Both the position numbers and the translations under genes were made by a program. From contig NW_006921532.1 of the NCBI RefSeq assembly GCF_000340215.1, positions 8,305,735 to 8,369,734 of the forward strand: a stretch of DNA of 64,000 nucleotides. The letters are read 5' to 3'. The DNA is from Pseudocercospora fijiensis CIRAD86. Its lineage: Eukaryota > Ascomycota > Dothideomycetes > Mycosphaerellales > Mycosphaerellaceae. Positions 1 through 11,700 of the stretch are shown piece after piece. The notes below the pieces were generated by a model that saw only the letters and a program-made list of their open reading frames with translations, was not told the DNA's origin and did not search any database. Numbering within the stretch: position 1 is the stretch's first letter; each line of letters starts with the position of its first letter.

Positions 1-291
1 CTTCAGAAGATCACAGCCTAATTATTACTGGTGTATTCTGTAAGTACACGCAGGAAAGCACAGAAGATGTTGAAATTACCCTTGGACGGGACAATCAATT
101 TGAAGCTCTTCTACTACATTTTGCCAAAATCTCTATTTTCGCAGGCCTTGACGCCTGAAACTAGCATGCCATCATGATGACTCTGAACGCCGTTACCCTG
201 GTATATAACAGCCGTTGCAAGCAGCAGCGCTACCTCCCAATGAATCATTCCAAATCGCCATTGCTAACGTATAAAGCCATCCAGCCATCTT
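1..291. other. Intergenic, 3' side of ENA gene
   Basis: No open frame or RNA gene is visible. The stretch is un-RIPed and lies downstream of the ATPase stop codon, so it probably holds that gene's 3' UTR. Confidence 0.5.
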
Positions 292-3200
292 CTATACTTT
301 CTTCTCATTAACGTCCATGCTCGACTGCGTCAGGTATCTCTCAAATACCCTAGTCTCCAAATCCTCGACCGCAGCACTATCCTTCTTCGCGCGCCGTCGG
401 AAGTAGATTCTCTTGGCCCACTTCCAACCCTCGACACCAGCAAAGAACAGCGCAGCAGCCACAAACACAATGCCCCACTCCCACGAAATGTTGGTGTGTC
501 TGAAGACATTCCTGTTGATGACTGGGATATATATGATGGGGAAGATGAGCACGAAGCCTGCGATGACGGCCCAGAAAAGGAACTGATTCCTCCAGACATC
601 GTACATCCATTGCGTGAAGTATCGGTCGGAGTTGGGTTGCATGCGGAAGAACGAGCGTCGCATATCGATCACTTCCCATGCCAAGAATAAGGAAAACCAG
701 GTCAAGCAAGCGAAGCATGTGGCTCGAGCTCGGAAAATGGTGTCGCATCCGTCACCGATCGAGTCGTTGCAGCGGTATCCGATGTCTCCTCCACCCCACG
801 GATATAGCACGAGGACGAAAGCTGTCAGACAGAGCGCTGCGATCCAGATCCCTAGCACGATCATATCGATCATGAGCTCCAAGCTGAAAATTCCGCGTTT
901 CAGGCTGACTGGTGGACGGGAGAGGACGTCTGGAGCTTTTTCTTGGAACCCTAGACCCATGTCGGGGATACCGGAGGTGATCATGATGATCCACAGAATT
1001 TCGATGGGCGAGATGGGGAAGACGGAGTAATTTTCGCCGTCTTTGAAGACGAGACCGATGAGGAGGACGAGGGCTTGCGAGACGTTTTGGGCGAGCAGGT
1101 GGAGCACGAATTTCTGGATGTTGTCGAAAGTTCGCCGGCCTTCTTCGATGGCTGCCAGGATCGAGGCGAAATTGTCGTCCGTCAAGATGATGTCCGATGC
1201 GTCTTTTGCTACGTCTGAGCCCGCTTGACCCATAGCGATACCGACGTCAGCGCGCTTGAGAGATGGCGAATCATTGACTCCATCACCGGTCATGGCGCAG
1301 AACTTCTTGCGTCGGTGGAGAGCTTCGATCATGCGGACTTTGGTTTGTGGGGCACAGCGAGCGATGACCAGAGGGAGGACGGGAAGTTCGTCGATTTCGT
1401 CGTCGCTGAGAGCATCGAATTGGGCAGCGGTCATGACCATTGCGTCGGTGACGTCCTTGCTGAGCTCGTACATCTTGGACGGCAGAATACCAACTTGGCC
1501 TGCAATGGCTCTGGCAGTGCCAGGATGATCACCCGTAAGCATGTGAACCTCGATACCAGCTTCGTGGCAGCGGCGGACGGAAGGCGCAGATTCGGGACGT
1601 GGCGGGTCGTACAGGCCGATGAGTCCGCGGAAGATGAGGTCCTTCTCAACACTCGCACGATCAATTTCCTTGCCATCATGATACTCTTCGTCATAATCTC
1701 TGCTGGCGAGCGCGAGCACACGAAGTCCATGCTTGGCCAAGGCTTCCATGTTCTCGAGAATCTGCTCACGGTATTCCTCCGTCATTTCGACAGCGTCTTT
1801 GTCGTTCTCGGCGAAATACGATGTGCACGAGGCAATGACACGCTCGACAGCTCCCTTGGTGTATGCAATCATCTTCTTGCTCTGGAGATCCTGGTAAATA
1901 ACACTCATCTTTTTGATGTCAGAGTCGAATGGGAACTCGACGAGAAGCTTCATGGCTGGGTTGTCACCGGAAACAGAAGCACGTCGGTTCCATTGGAAGC
2001 GGGAAGCGAACACCTGAATAGCGATCTCGGTGGGGTCTCCTCGAGCATTCCAGTGACCAGCATCGGTCTGGTGGACAGTGGCCAGGTTTGCAAGAGATGC
2101 GGCACGAAGGTAATCCTTCAGGGCGTCGTTGTTGTTCACAAGCTCGGCGTAGCTGCATTGCTTGTCCTTGTCTTTGAGCTCGACCTTTGATGGCTCCTTT
2201 TCGATGAATGAAATGGCGCCTTTCGTTGGGTTGAATGGTTCGTCGGTCTCTTCGATCGTGTATGTACCTTTAGCTGGAATCCATGCCTTCTTGGCAACCA
2301 TCTTGCCTTGGGTCAGAGTTCCGGTCTTGTCGGAGCAGATGTCAGTGACAGCTCCAAGTGCTTCGAGCGATCTCAGGTTGCGAACAATGACATTACGTTC
2401 GACCATGCGGTTGGTACCGGCGGCCATGGTGATAGTCAAGACCACGACTAAGGAGGCCGGAATCATAGATAGACCAGTTGCAACTGCGTAGATGATGATC
2501 TCTCTCTGGTTGCTGAAGTCGTTGGCTCCAAGAACGACGATTGCACAGATAACAGCAATGAAGAAAAGCAGCACTGCTAATCGCGAAAGTTTCTTCTGCA
2601 GAGGAGTTCCAACACTGACACCAAGGAAGTGACCAATGGCATCAGTGCAGGTGAGGATCGCAGCCTGAAGGTATCGGTGTGGCTTAGCCTTGCCTTGTTC
2701 GTTGCGCTTGACAGGCCTGATTTTGCTGTTCTTCTTCCTGAGAGCAGCGGCGATGGATCCGATTTCAGTATACATGCCAGTGGCGAACACGATACCGGTC
2801 GCGCGGCCTTTCGTGACAGTAGAGGAGCTGTAGGCGACATTCAAGCGGTCACCAGGTCCCGTGGCATCGTCGAAAACATCGTTGGCCGCCTTACGCACTG
2901 GCAGTGACTCTCCAGTCAACAGCGCCTCGTCGGTTTCGAAGTTGACGGCATCGATAAGTCGAACGTCAGCAGGAATGGTGTCGCCAGTCTTGAGCTCGAC
3001 CAAGTCTCCTGGAACTATGTGAGCAGTGGCAAGAGATTTTGACTCGCCGTCCCGTACTGCCTGCGCAGTGGGCGAGCTGAGCGATCGTAGAGAGTCCATA
3101 GTCTTTTCCGCTTGAAATTCCTGGTAGAAGCCAACTGCAATATTGATGAAGATGACACCTGAAATGACACCTCCCTCAATGTAAGACTGAATTGCAAAAG

Positions 3201-3474
3201 ACACGACCATGGCCAGAACAAGCACTAGGGTCATAGCATTTGCTATTTGCCGCACTAGAATCTTGCCTGGGTTGACCTTTTGGCCATCTCCAAGCTCGTT
3301 GTTGCCATATTCTTCTAATCTCGTCTTGGCTTCACTTTCGGTCAAGCCGTCGTCGATATCGGCGTTTAATTGCTCGGCCACATCCTTCCACTTGAGAGCA
3401 TGGGCAGGAGCGGTCAATGGCTTGTTGGCCTGTCCGGATACGTGCCCGTCCAGGGTGTTCTGACTCTTTCCCAT
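292..3474 (-). CDS. ENA1: ENA-type P-type ATPase (sodium/potassium efflux, subfamily IID)
   Basis: Single-exon gene of 1060 aa, the usual length for fungal ENA pumps. It should export Na+ or Li+ (or K+) across the plasma membrane at the cost of ATP. Visible in order: an N-terminal cation-ATPase region (about 28-75), the actuator motif LTGES (186-190), the TM4 ion-site motif IPASL (338-342), the phosphorylation motif DKTGT (382-386) with the catalytic Asp, the nucleotide-binding KGA (about 540), MLTGDHPGTA (about 645) and TGDGVND (729-735), then C-terminal membrane helices ending before a hydrophilic tail. The IPASL form of TM4 and the overall layout favour IID over SERCA-type pumps (family knowledge). 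The start at 3474 is the first Met of the frame. All key residues are present, so I expect a functional pump. The long open frames on the other strand are shadows. Confidence 0.95.
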   Translation of the reverse strand: MGKSQNTLDGHVSGQANKPLTAPAHALKWKDVAEQLNADIDDGLTESEAKTRLEEYGNNELGDGQKVNPGKILVRQIANAMTLVLVLAMVVSFAIQSYIEGGVISGVIFINIAVGFYQEFQAEKTMDSLRSLSSPTAQAVRDGESKSLATAHIVPGDLVELKTGDTIPADVRLIDAVNFETDEALLTGESLPVRKAANDVFDDATGPGDRLNVAYSSSTVTKGRATGIVFATGMYTEIGSIAAALRKKNSKIRPVKRNEQGKAKPHRYLQAAILTCTDAIGHFLGVSVGTPLQKKLSRLAVLLFFIAVICAIVVLGANDFSNQREIIIYAVATGLSMIPASLVVVLTITMAAGTNRMVERNVIVRNLRSLEALGAVTDICSDKTGTLTQGKMVAKKAWIPAKGTYTIEETDEPFNPTKGAISFIEKEPSKVELKDKDKQCSYAELVNNNDALKDYLRAASLANLATVHQTDAGHWNARGDPTEIAIQVFASRFQWNRRASVSGDNPAMKLLVEFPFDSDIKKMSVIYQDLQSKKMIAYTKGAVERVIASCTSYFAENDKDAVEMTEEYREQILENMEALAKHGLRVLALASRDYDEEYHDGKEIDRASVEKDLIFRGLIGLYDPPRPESAPSVRRCHEAGIEVHMLTGDHPGTARAIAGQVGILPSKMYELSKDVTDAMVMTAAQFDALSDDEIDELPVLPLVIARCAPQTKVRMIEALHRRKKFCAMTGDGVNDSPSLKRADVGIAMGQAGSDVAKDASDIILTDDNFASILAAIEEGRRTFDNIQKFVLHLLAQNVSQALVLLIGLVFKDGENYSVFPISPIEILWIIMITSGIPDMGLGFQEKAPDVLSRPPVSLKRGIFSLELMIDMIVLGIWIAALCLTAFVLVLYPWGGGDIGYRCNDSIGDGCDTIFRARATCFACLTWFSLFLAWEVIDMRRSFFRMQPNSDRYFTQWMYDVWRNQFLFWAVIAGFVLIFPIIYIPVINRNVFRHTNISWEWGIVFVAAALFFAGVEGWKWAKRIYFRRRAKKDSAAVEDLETRVFERYLTQSSMDVNEKKV

Positions 3475-4461
3475 TGTTGATTTTGCTCATGCGGAGGTTG
3501 AGAAGGGATAGGTGGCCGGCTTGTGTGAGGAATGTGGAGGCAGGTTGTTTGTTTGGGAAGCGAAGGAGAAAAGCGAATGCTGTATGTACAACGATCGCAA
3601 CATTCAAGCACCGTGGAGGATGACACAATATGAGCTGTACCAAGACCGCGGAGCATTGGACTTACTTAAGTAACGGGGCAACCTCACACGTACCCGCAGA
3701 CACGCGGTGGACAAGAAAGGATGTTCTTGGGTTCCAAGACATGGCGAGGTGGAAGCCTTGGCATAACATCAGTAGGACCGCTAGCCAACCATTGACATGG
3801 ATGTGACGCAGATGTGTCACGAGCATGGCATTGTCCATAAAGCCTGGACAGCTTCATATCCCGTAACTGTGGAGAGCCCCGTTGGCCATCTCTTTGTTCG
3901 ACCGAATGTTCCTGGTCGAGGCCGTCGTTGTTCCCAGAGCGGGCGGTGACGGCAGGGTAGGAGACGGGGTGGCATCATCACCACCGCCAGAGGGTGGAAT
4001 GGCGTGTGTCGTGCCAAGGCGAGCGGAGCCTGCAGGCGCACAGTGCGACCTACACCACACGTGGCCAAGACGATTGTTATCGCCACCGGTCAGAGGTGAT
4101 TGGAGAGGTCGAGTGCGCCAAGACGACGAGACGCACACGAAAGCTTGGGAGGCCTGCGAGCTGACGTGACGCGCAGAGCACAAATCGCGGCTGGCGAGCG
4201 GAACGAGACATGTGCCCAGACGCTAGAAGGAGAAGGAGACGGCGAAGGCGTTGCCGCAGCGCGATGCGAAGAATGTGGTTGGCCAAGTGGACGGCCTGAA
4301 ATCCCAGGCCACAATGATGTCAGCCTGAGGTTTGCCGAAAGGCAGCCCGAGGAGTCGTCGTTGAGGACGGCGAGGATGACAAATGCACAACACGCCTCAT
4401 CGGCATTGCGTGTTGGACACTCCCATCGCACACGGCTGCCGCTTGTGACAGAATACTCTTC
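3475..4461. promoter_or_regulatory. Shared upstream region of ENA and glutaredoxin genes
   Basis: 987 bp between two divergent genes, un-RIPed. The open frames in it have no recognisable domain and composition unlike the real genes, so I read it as a bidirectional promoter. No specific operator could be assigned. Confidence 0.5.
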
Positions 4462-4936
4462 ATGAATTTCTTCCGTCAAATCTTCGCCTCAGCACGACCC
4501 AGTTCACCAAACACAATCATGGCTGCCAAGACCAAGGCCCAGGAAATCATTGACAACAACGCAGTTGGTGAGCAGCGCGACGTGATGACATGGCTTGCTC
4601 GCTTGCTGATGCTTTCTCCAAGCCGTCTTCTCCAAGTCCTACTGTCCATACTGCAAGGCGACCAAGTCGCTCCTCAGCGAGATGGGCGTGAAGCCATTCA
4701 TCATCGAACTCGATCAAGTCGGTAGGTTCCAGTCGTGCCGATCCACAGTAGAACGCGCGAAGCTGACACTTCGAACAGATGATGGCGCTGCGATCCAAGA
4801 CGCCCTAGAGGAGATCACCTCCCAGCGATCCGTCCCGAACATCTTTATCGACCACAAGCACATCGGCGGAAACTCTGACTTGCAGGGAAAGAAGAGCCAG
4901 CTGCCAGAACTGCTCAAGCAGGCAGGTGCTATATGA
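4462..4936 (+). CDS. Glutaredoxin, dithiol CPYC type, possible dual-targeted
   Basis: Three exons: 4462 (or 4519)-4567, 4623-4721, 4779-4936. The introns (55 and 57 bp) begin GTGAGC and GTAGGT and end AG. From the ATG at 4519 the product is 101 aa, the standard length of a cytosolic dithiol glutaredoxin. It has the active site CPYC in exon 2, the cis-Pro motif SVPNIFI, and the glutathione-site GG with D in IGGNSDL. It should reduce protein disulfides and glutathione mixed disulfides. An in-frame ATG at 4462 would add 19 residues (MNFFRQIFASARPSSPNTI), rich in Arg, Ser and Ala and lacking acids, which looks like a mitochondrial presequence. The 4519 start has the better context (CAATCATGG). 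It converges with the DUF1857 gene 158 bp downstream. Confidence 0.92.
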
Positions 4937-5093
4937 TGGAACTGAATACTTGAGGCTTGTAAGAGCACGGTAGCGGATATGAAGCAGTCACTATACACTG
5001 TCTGACGAAGTCATGCAATTCGAATACCCTGTCGATTTCCACGTGTCCCCAACCCTCATCTCTCATGATCTATCTTGCGGCTTCCTCTTTACT

Positions 5094-5674
5094 TCAGTCG
5101 AGCTCTCCAGCAGCAGCCATCCTGCGTAGCGCCTCAATGCTCGAATGTACTGCCATCTTCGCGCCTTCACGATGCATCTTCACCAGCTTCTTGTGCTCCT
5201 CGGAACCTTCAACAACATCTGCATGCCTCCACTCAAACGTGTAGGTCATGTGCAAATCACTCTCCGTCAGGGAGGCACCATCCGACACCGTATTCGTGAT
5301 CAGAGCACCAGAAGGCTGCCAGAAATCTACCTGCTGACTGTGAGCAACCGATGATGACCCGCACGTTGGCGTTCAAGGTGATAGCTGGGCAAGCCTTGGG
5401 CTTCGGATCGGTATCGCACCTTTGTCGGGTAATAGCTCTTGCAGACTTCCTTCACCGTGCCTGCGGGAATGCCATCTCGCTCCTTGAAATGTGCCCCTCG
5501 CACCACCTCATTATCCTTCTCTTCCAGCACATCAGTGTCCACGATGATGGGTACGAAGTCTTGTGCCTTTCGGATCTTCCGTTGAAGACCCTTCCAGATT
5601 TGATCGCGAGTCAAGACCGGGGTCGCACCCGCAGGATTAATCGGCTCGGTATAGGCACAGTGGATGCTTGTCAT
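5094..5674 (-). CDS. DUF1857 family protein (AtaL-like)
   Basis: Two exons, 5674-5420 and 5330-5094, separated by an 89-bp GTGCGA...CAG intron, encode 163 aa. The product fits the fungal DUF1857 family. Recognisable blocks are PVLTRDQIWKGLQRKIRKAQ near the N terminus, a KEVCKSYYPTKVDFW segment formed across the splice junction, an MTYTFEWRH segment, and a C-terminal helix ending SIEALRRM. The family has a SRPBCC/START-like fold and is sometimes found in secondary-metabolite clusters, but its biochemical role is not established and no such cluster is visible here. I chose the start at 5674 because the frame upstream of it (to 5806) lacks family similarity. No signal peptide is apparent. Confidence 0.85.
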
Positions 5675-5920
5675 GACGATGAATTTAAAGTGACTGTGAT
5701 TATTGAGCGAGATGTTGTGGTGCGAGCAACGTTGAAACACTCCGCCTTCAGCTCCATTGGCCAAGAACTTGGAGCTTGACCATGCTGTCATGGCTTGGCC
5801 TTTCAACGTTTACAGAAGCACTCTCGCTTGTATATAGCATGAGAGCTGAAAACTCGAATGCATAGCCAATATCGCCATTACGGAAAGGTAGAGTGAGAAT
5901 TGACATGGTTATTATCAAGC

Positions 5921-8467
5921 TTAAGCTAGCTGAGGTGGCCCGTGAGGAACAAAATAATCGTCCGGAGGTCCAGCTCCTTTCTCAATACCATTCGCTCCAC
6001 ATAGCCTCGACACTTTCCACCAAGACTCAAACTGCTTCAACTCTTCGGTGTTCGTCAGAAGCTGCATCACCAAGCCTGCCTCAGCATGCCAGGAGACATG
6101 ACAGTGAAGCGCCCACACACCAGGGTTATCTGCTTGCACGCGGATCAAGATCCAGCCGTAGCCTTCTACACTAGCAGTATCTCGGCGTAGTGGGTTGCGA
6201 AGCTCGAGCTGATCGTACAAAGGCTGGACATTTTCACGAGTGATTCCTGACAGCTCGTCCTTTCTTGGCGGATAACCGTGGCCTTGAGCCAGTATCCAAA
6301 ATTTGTAGCCATGGAGATGTAGAGGATGTGTGCCATCGTCGAAATTGCCTGTTTGCGATAGTCAGCGAGTGCCAGCTGAAGACAGTGCTAGTTTGAGATC
6401 CTGACTTACTTATGAGAATGTCTATTGTTGCAGAGTCCCTAGTCTGTACGACTAGCTCGCGGGAGGCATTAAATGCTTCATCGTTGATGAAACCTGAATG
6501 GAGTTCCTGATCAGGTCGGATCCACGAGTCGTTGTCTGACCTCAAACCAGCCCAAGCTCGATCGAGCGTGGGAGAAGTGAAGTCTGGCCGGAACGACGAC
6601 TCATTGAACATGGCTCTTGCTAGCTGCCAGTCGCCTATCTTGATGCTGGAGCGAACATAGAAGAAAGAATCTTCATGCTTCGGCGGGGAATCGATAACGA
6701 CCGGCAAGAGATTAGTAGTGTTCATGTCTCTGCAATCATGTGGCAGTGGCAAATCCCAGTCCCCTGAGTTGATATCCTTGGCCAAGTCCGAGTATGTTTG
6801 CCACTTGTTCTTCGCATCGCTTCTTTCAACGGCCGATTGATAGCGGACTACAGCAAGTGCATCGGCCTGAACACCTTTCGAGTTGACAAAGCATTGAGTG
6901 TCCATTCGAGCTCGGAGCCAGAACAGTTTCGACCTTGTGGAATTTGCGTTCACGATGACACTGTATCGCTGCGCTGGGTTGATAGATACTCTCTGGGTAG
7001 TGTACGGCTGCACATCTGTGCCATCTACTTCAGTAATAGCCAAGTCGTGCTCATCGATTTGAAAGTGGAAGTCCGCAAACGCTCCCACGTTGATCAAACG
7101 AAGTCTGTGAGACTTCTCCGGCTCCAAGTCGATGCCTGGATAGTCCGGCATAACTGCCAGCTCGTACGCATACTGAGGATGAAACTTAGCGAGTCCGAGT
7201 GCAAGAGCATTCGAAGCCTTGTAGATTCCTTGGGCCGGGGTCCAGCATTTCCGACCGGGGTATCGTTTACGGATCTCTTCACAGTCTCTGTATTTCGAAC
7301 GACCATTGATCAATGCCCCAACAGGTATAGGCTCGTCGTTCTCTTTGCCAGGTGATAGATAGTCCCAAAGGAGTTCCGAGGAACTGTTCCAATAGTGATC
7401 CGAAAGCAAAAGGACGCGGTCGGTGTGGTACTTGATCTGCTGCAAGCTTTTGTCGCGGGAATGTATGATCAAGGGACCATGGACTCCGTCTGAGGACTGA
7501 ACACCTTGATGCGCATGCCACCCTGAAAAATATAGGGAGTCAGCGTCGATTTCTTCTCTAGTCAAAGGAAGGTCATGTCATCCATTGGCGAGAATCTCTA
7601 GACATACGTTCTCAGGACTCGGACATCTTCGCAGGAGACTACTGTAGTACCCCGTCTACTGCATCCGAGACACTGGAGCTTATGTTGAGGGACAATCTCG
7701 CCAACATCTTCATACATTCCATAGATTCACTTACAATATGAGCCACTTTGTCCAGTCACATTGAATCTGTACGTCAGAGAGAAGTTCGGAGCGATCGGGC
7801 ATTGGGTGATTCCAACTGTGCCGTCCATGAACGGACTGCCTCTTTGGTAGATGCCATGCCTAAAAGGAATAACTCGAAGGTCAGCAAATGTCTTAGACAT
7901 CACGGTGCTTTCCATTCTCACCAATGTATCGAGGTCGCGTTCGCGGCGTGGTTGTCGACTTTGACCTCGATGATGTCGCCTTCGTTGGCCTCTATAAGCG
8001 GCCCAGGGAATTGCTGGTTAACCAAAAGCATCGGCCTGTATATGCCATCGGGGTGGTATATGGTGTCTCTAATCTCGAAATGATATGATCGTACTCGAGG
8101 AGCCTCATGTATATCCCACGCGGGATCTAGTATGTACTCATTACGGGTTACTGCTCGATGTTAACGCAGTGCCCTCCTTTTCGTAAAGCCTGCTGACCTT
8201 ACTGTATTCGATACCCCAATCTTTTATGATTCTCTTGACCATCAGAATATACCCAACAAAAGCTAGAATCGTAAAAGCTGTAACTGCAAGCATAATGCCT
8301 TTGGCGATCCGCGTCTGGTGCCATCTTCGGCTGTTGTGAATCCGCAGACCACTCTCTGACTTGTCCCCGATGTAGCTTCCATCCCAATCAGCTAAAAGAT
8401 GTTCCTGCTCGTGCTCCTGCTCTTGCTCCTTCTCATCCGCTTTACTTGGTCTTGCCCCATCGGCCAT
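5921..8467 (-). CDS. Membrane-anchored multicopper oxidase (laccase-like)
   Basis: Five exons: 8467-8203, 8150-7922, 7859-7735, 7522-6410, 6348-5921. Introns are 52, 62, 212 and 61 bp, all GT-AG, and the joined frame is 719 aa. All four copper motifs are present: HWHG (164-167, split by intron 2), WWHAH (207-211, split by intron 3), HPLHLHG (585-591) and HCHVSWHAEAGL (659-670), giving one type-1 and the trinuclear copper sites. It should oxidise phenols or metal ions with reduction of O2 to water. Instead of a cleavable signal peptide it begins with a charged tail of about 57 residues rich in Glu and Gln, then one hydrophobic helix (about 58-77), so I infer a type II membrane protein. Substrate is unknown: melanin-type laccase or metal oxidase are both possible. 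A MULE sits about 115 bp upstream of the start codon. Confidence 0.9.
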
Positions 8468-8742
8468 GGTCTTGTTTAGTGGCGTATCTTGAGCTTACAC
8501 CATCTGTGCATCGCCGGTACGCTGGTACGAAGGGTCTCTCGTCTCTCGAAAGCGTCAAGGGAGAATCTGCATATCTGTCTCTTCTCCAGGGCTGTCCTTA
8601 AAATGAGGCAGAACCCAAGCCACACCGGGTGGGGATAGGATTGCTAAGGTGCATAGCCACCCACCAATTTCTATACCTAATTAGATGCAGTTAGCCATTG
8701 TTGTCCCGCTAGTAGGTGTTATAGATTCCTTCTCTTATAGAC

Positions 8743-8743
<1 letters not shown>

Positions 8744-8773
<30 letters not shown>
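8744..8773. repeat. (TCGCCG)n microsatellite
   Basis: Five tandem copies of a GC-rich hexamer just inside the left end of the MULE, at the boundary where RIPed sequence begins. Confidence 0.8.
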
Positions 8774-10349
8774 CTGCCCTCTCGCTCGTCCGCTCGTCCG
8801 CTCGGCCGATTTAGTCGTCGCAATATCCCTCGAAACCTACTAAATTCGTGCTCTTTCTCGACCTTTATATCGCGATAATAGACGCCGCCGAGGGCCTCCT
8901 TACCGCCGCCTAAATAGCCGCTCTATAGGCGGAGATTGCTAGTAATATACTACCTATACTAGTCGATAAGACGTCGATTAATACTTAGTTGCTAGATAAT
9001 AAATATAACTAGCAATTTAATAACGATTAGTTGCTAGATAATGCTAGATTTAATAGATTTAATAGATTAGAAGGGAATAAGGATACGCTTAGCGAGCCGG
9101 AAGTAGTAGAAGAAGAGGTAGAAGTTAAAGTTAATAAGGATAGCGAGAGCGCTAGCGCTAGCGATAGTAACGATAAGCCGTCTCGTAGTAATAATAGCTT
9201 TAATAAATTTGTATATAAATAGTCTAGCAACTACTTTAGTAGCGAGTATATAGTATTAAAGTTACTAGCGGACCTAAAGCAATAGCGCGAGAGGCTATTC
9301 TATTTAGAAGATTAGTTTATAATAACTCTAGACGAGAAAGCAATATACTAGCTATTTGTTAATAACGTATAGGTTGCTAACGGCTACTAGCCGTATACGC
9401 CGAAGAAGATAAGGCGCGAGTTTAGGTTTATCTATCGTTATAGAAGGCGGAAGAATCTTATAATAAATAAGACGAGTAATAACCCTAAGAAGAGGCAGAA
9501 GCGCAATATTACTACTACGCTAAAGTGTCTAGCGGTGCTAAATATCTAGGCTTAGTATAAGGCGGTTAAAGAAGGCGCGCCTAGCGCTTAAATAGTAAAG
9601 GACTATAAGCGTAGGCTATACTAGGTACGGCCTCTTTAATATAAGGTACTTCGAGACAAGACTAATCTACTGCCTTATAACTATAAGCTTAGTAATATAG
9701 ATCTAAGGAAGATACCTATATTCCTTCTAAAATTAGTAGACGTAGAGGTATAGCGAGGGTACGTAACGGTAGCAGTTCGACAACTTATCGCTAGAGACAG
9801 TATCGACGGCGGTAATAAGCGCCTTCTAGCTACTAGCGGTGCTAAATTCAATATCTAGACCGTATATAACGTAGCGCGTAGTTAGTTAAAAGCGTATCTA
9901 AATCTACGATATCGTAGCAACGATTTAAGTAGGAGTTTATAGGTAGAAGAAGCGAGAGACTAGTTAGAAAGAAGTAAGTCGAATTTCTTAAAGTTCCGCG
10001 CGCCTACCTCTAATACCTTACTTAGTAAACTTAATTAATAGTATAGCCCTATAACTTGCCTAATCCGGTAGGTAGCGTTACTAATTATACGTTATCTTTA
10101 CAAGCTTAGCAGGCACTAAGCTAAATTAGCAAGTACCGGAAAGCCCGGCGTACCTCCGATCTCCGCGATTTACGGCTTCTAATTAGGCTTTAGTAATTCT
10201 TAGCGCGATACCTTATTTTTAAATTTACTAATTTCTATATTTATAGACTATTATTATTACTAATATATCGATATTAAGAAAGCTGCTAACGGCAATCCTT
10301 CTCGCGCCCTCGTATTTGCTAAAGAATCTAGTTTAGACCTACTATACTA

Positions 10350-11700
10350 GTTTAGGTAGGTTTTAATCGTCGATTCTACGTATAAGACGAATTCCCTCGA
10401 GTAGAAGCTCTTCTCGATTATAGTCCGAGATTCTTCGAATATATACCGAGTTTACGCCTATTTTTATTCGCTAAGAGAAGATAGAATAATAATAGCGGAG
10501 GCCTTTAAGTTAATTAAAGAATAGTATCGAAATTAGCGAAAACCGTAGGTTGTTAGGTACTTTGTAACTAACGATAGCGGTGCGGAACAACTAGTAGTAA
10601 AACTAGCTTTCCGAGGGTTAGAGGCCGGCGAGTAAGAGGTTAACTATTTCCTTTACTAATTCTACTACGAGAAGTTACTAAATAAGTACTAGAAGGGCCG
10701 GAAATTTACGAGAGTACTTAACAACCTACTTAAAGCACTTAAATATCGACATACTAAGGGTAGTTATATCGATAGTCTTAAGCGTACTATAGACCTTCTC
10801 GTAGCTATAGACTTGCCGAAGAAGGAGATAGATAAACGGCTTAAATATATTAAAGTTACGATATATAACGATAGGCGATTATAGGCCTATTATCCTTATA
10901 GTTACTCGCCCGTTCTTCTTTAAATTAGAACGATAAGCAACCTCGAGAACTTCTACTATCTGTTTAAGCGTAGCGCCGGCGTTAAATAGTAGATAAATTA
11001 CTATTCTTTAAAGGGCAGTATTATACACTTATACTTAGTTGTTAACGCCCTCGATAGGCGCGCCGCCGTTATAGCGACTAAATACAAGAACTCGCTTTAT
11101 CTGTACGCGACGGCTTATCTATAGATAGCTTTACTTCCGTACGCTACTTGCGACCTAATCGTACCTAAGATTAACGCTAGCGTAAACGACGCGTTTAATA
11201 GTAACCTTCGGCAACGTAGTAAGAACGCTAAAGCGATCGCGGATAACGAGTGCGACTACTAATTCTACTAGAAATAGTATATGCTCTATCGATACCTATA
11301 GGCGCGCTATCTACTTCTCGAAGACCTTACTAACAACGATTTTAACGCCTAGATATTACTTTAGCGCAAGAACGGCTTTAAGCTGTATTATAGTATAGAA
11401 AAGGTCCTTATTACTAATAAGTCTTCTACCGCGGAAGAGCAAGAGCTAGTTAGTATATATAAGCGTACCGCGACAATAAAAGAGCGTATATTTAACCTAC
11501 GAGAGCGGTACTATAGCCTCGAAGATAATAAGGATTTAAACGAGGAAGAGCTATAGGTTAAGGATACTATTATAAACCTATAGTTTAAGCGTATCGCGAA
11601 GGCCTTAAATCCTTACCTAAATTACGCTATTTCTTAGCTAATCGAGGATGTAAAAGAACGCGGTCGTAATATTACCCTCCCTTAGCAAATACGACTCGGA
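10350..11700 (+). pseudogene. MULE transposase remnant
   Basis: One forward frame can be followed for over 1.3 kb, interrupted almost only by TAG codons. It reads DSTYKTNSLE (TAG) KLFSIIVRD at about 10370, FVTNDSGAEQLVVKLAFRG at about 10560, and a His near a TAG-damaged C-x-x-H block shortly after. These match the first Asp (DxTYKTN), second Asp and CxxH features of MULE DDE transposases. The stops fit CAG or TGG codons converted to TAG by RIP. The protein is dead. The region from about 8980 to 10350 probably holds the N-terminal DNA-binding part, which I could not assign. Confidence 0.75.

Noticed and set aside
1225..2190. 321-codon open frame on the plus strand
   Set aside because: It lies wholly antisense to the intact ENA ATPase and has no domain; it is a shadow frame of a GC-balanced conserved gene.
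5327..5806. 159-codon frame of the DUF1857 gene read without splicing
   Set aside because: It runs into the 89-bp intron; splicing 5420 to 5330 joins two family-matching halves, and the upstream 44 codons lack similarity.
9027..9230. Leu/Ser-rich and Asp/Ser-rich open frames on opposite strands
   Set aside because: A low-complexity stretch inside the RIPed MULE; no independent coding evidence.
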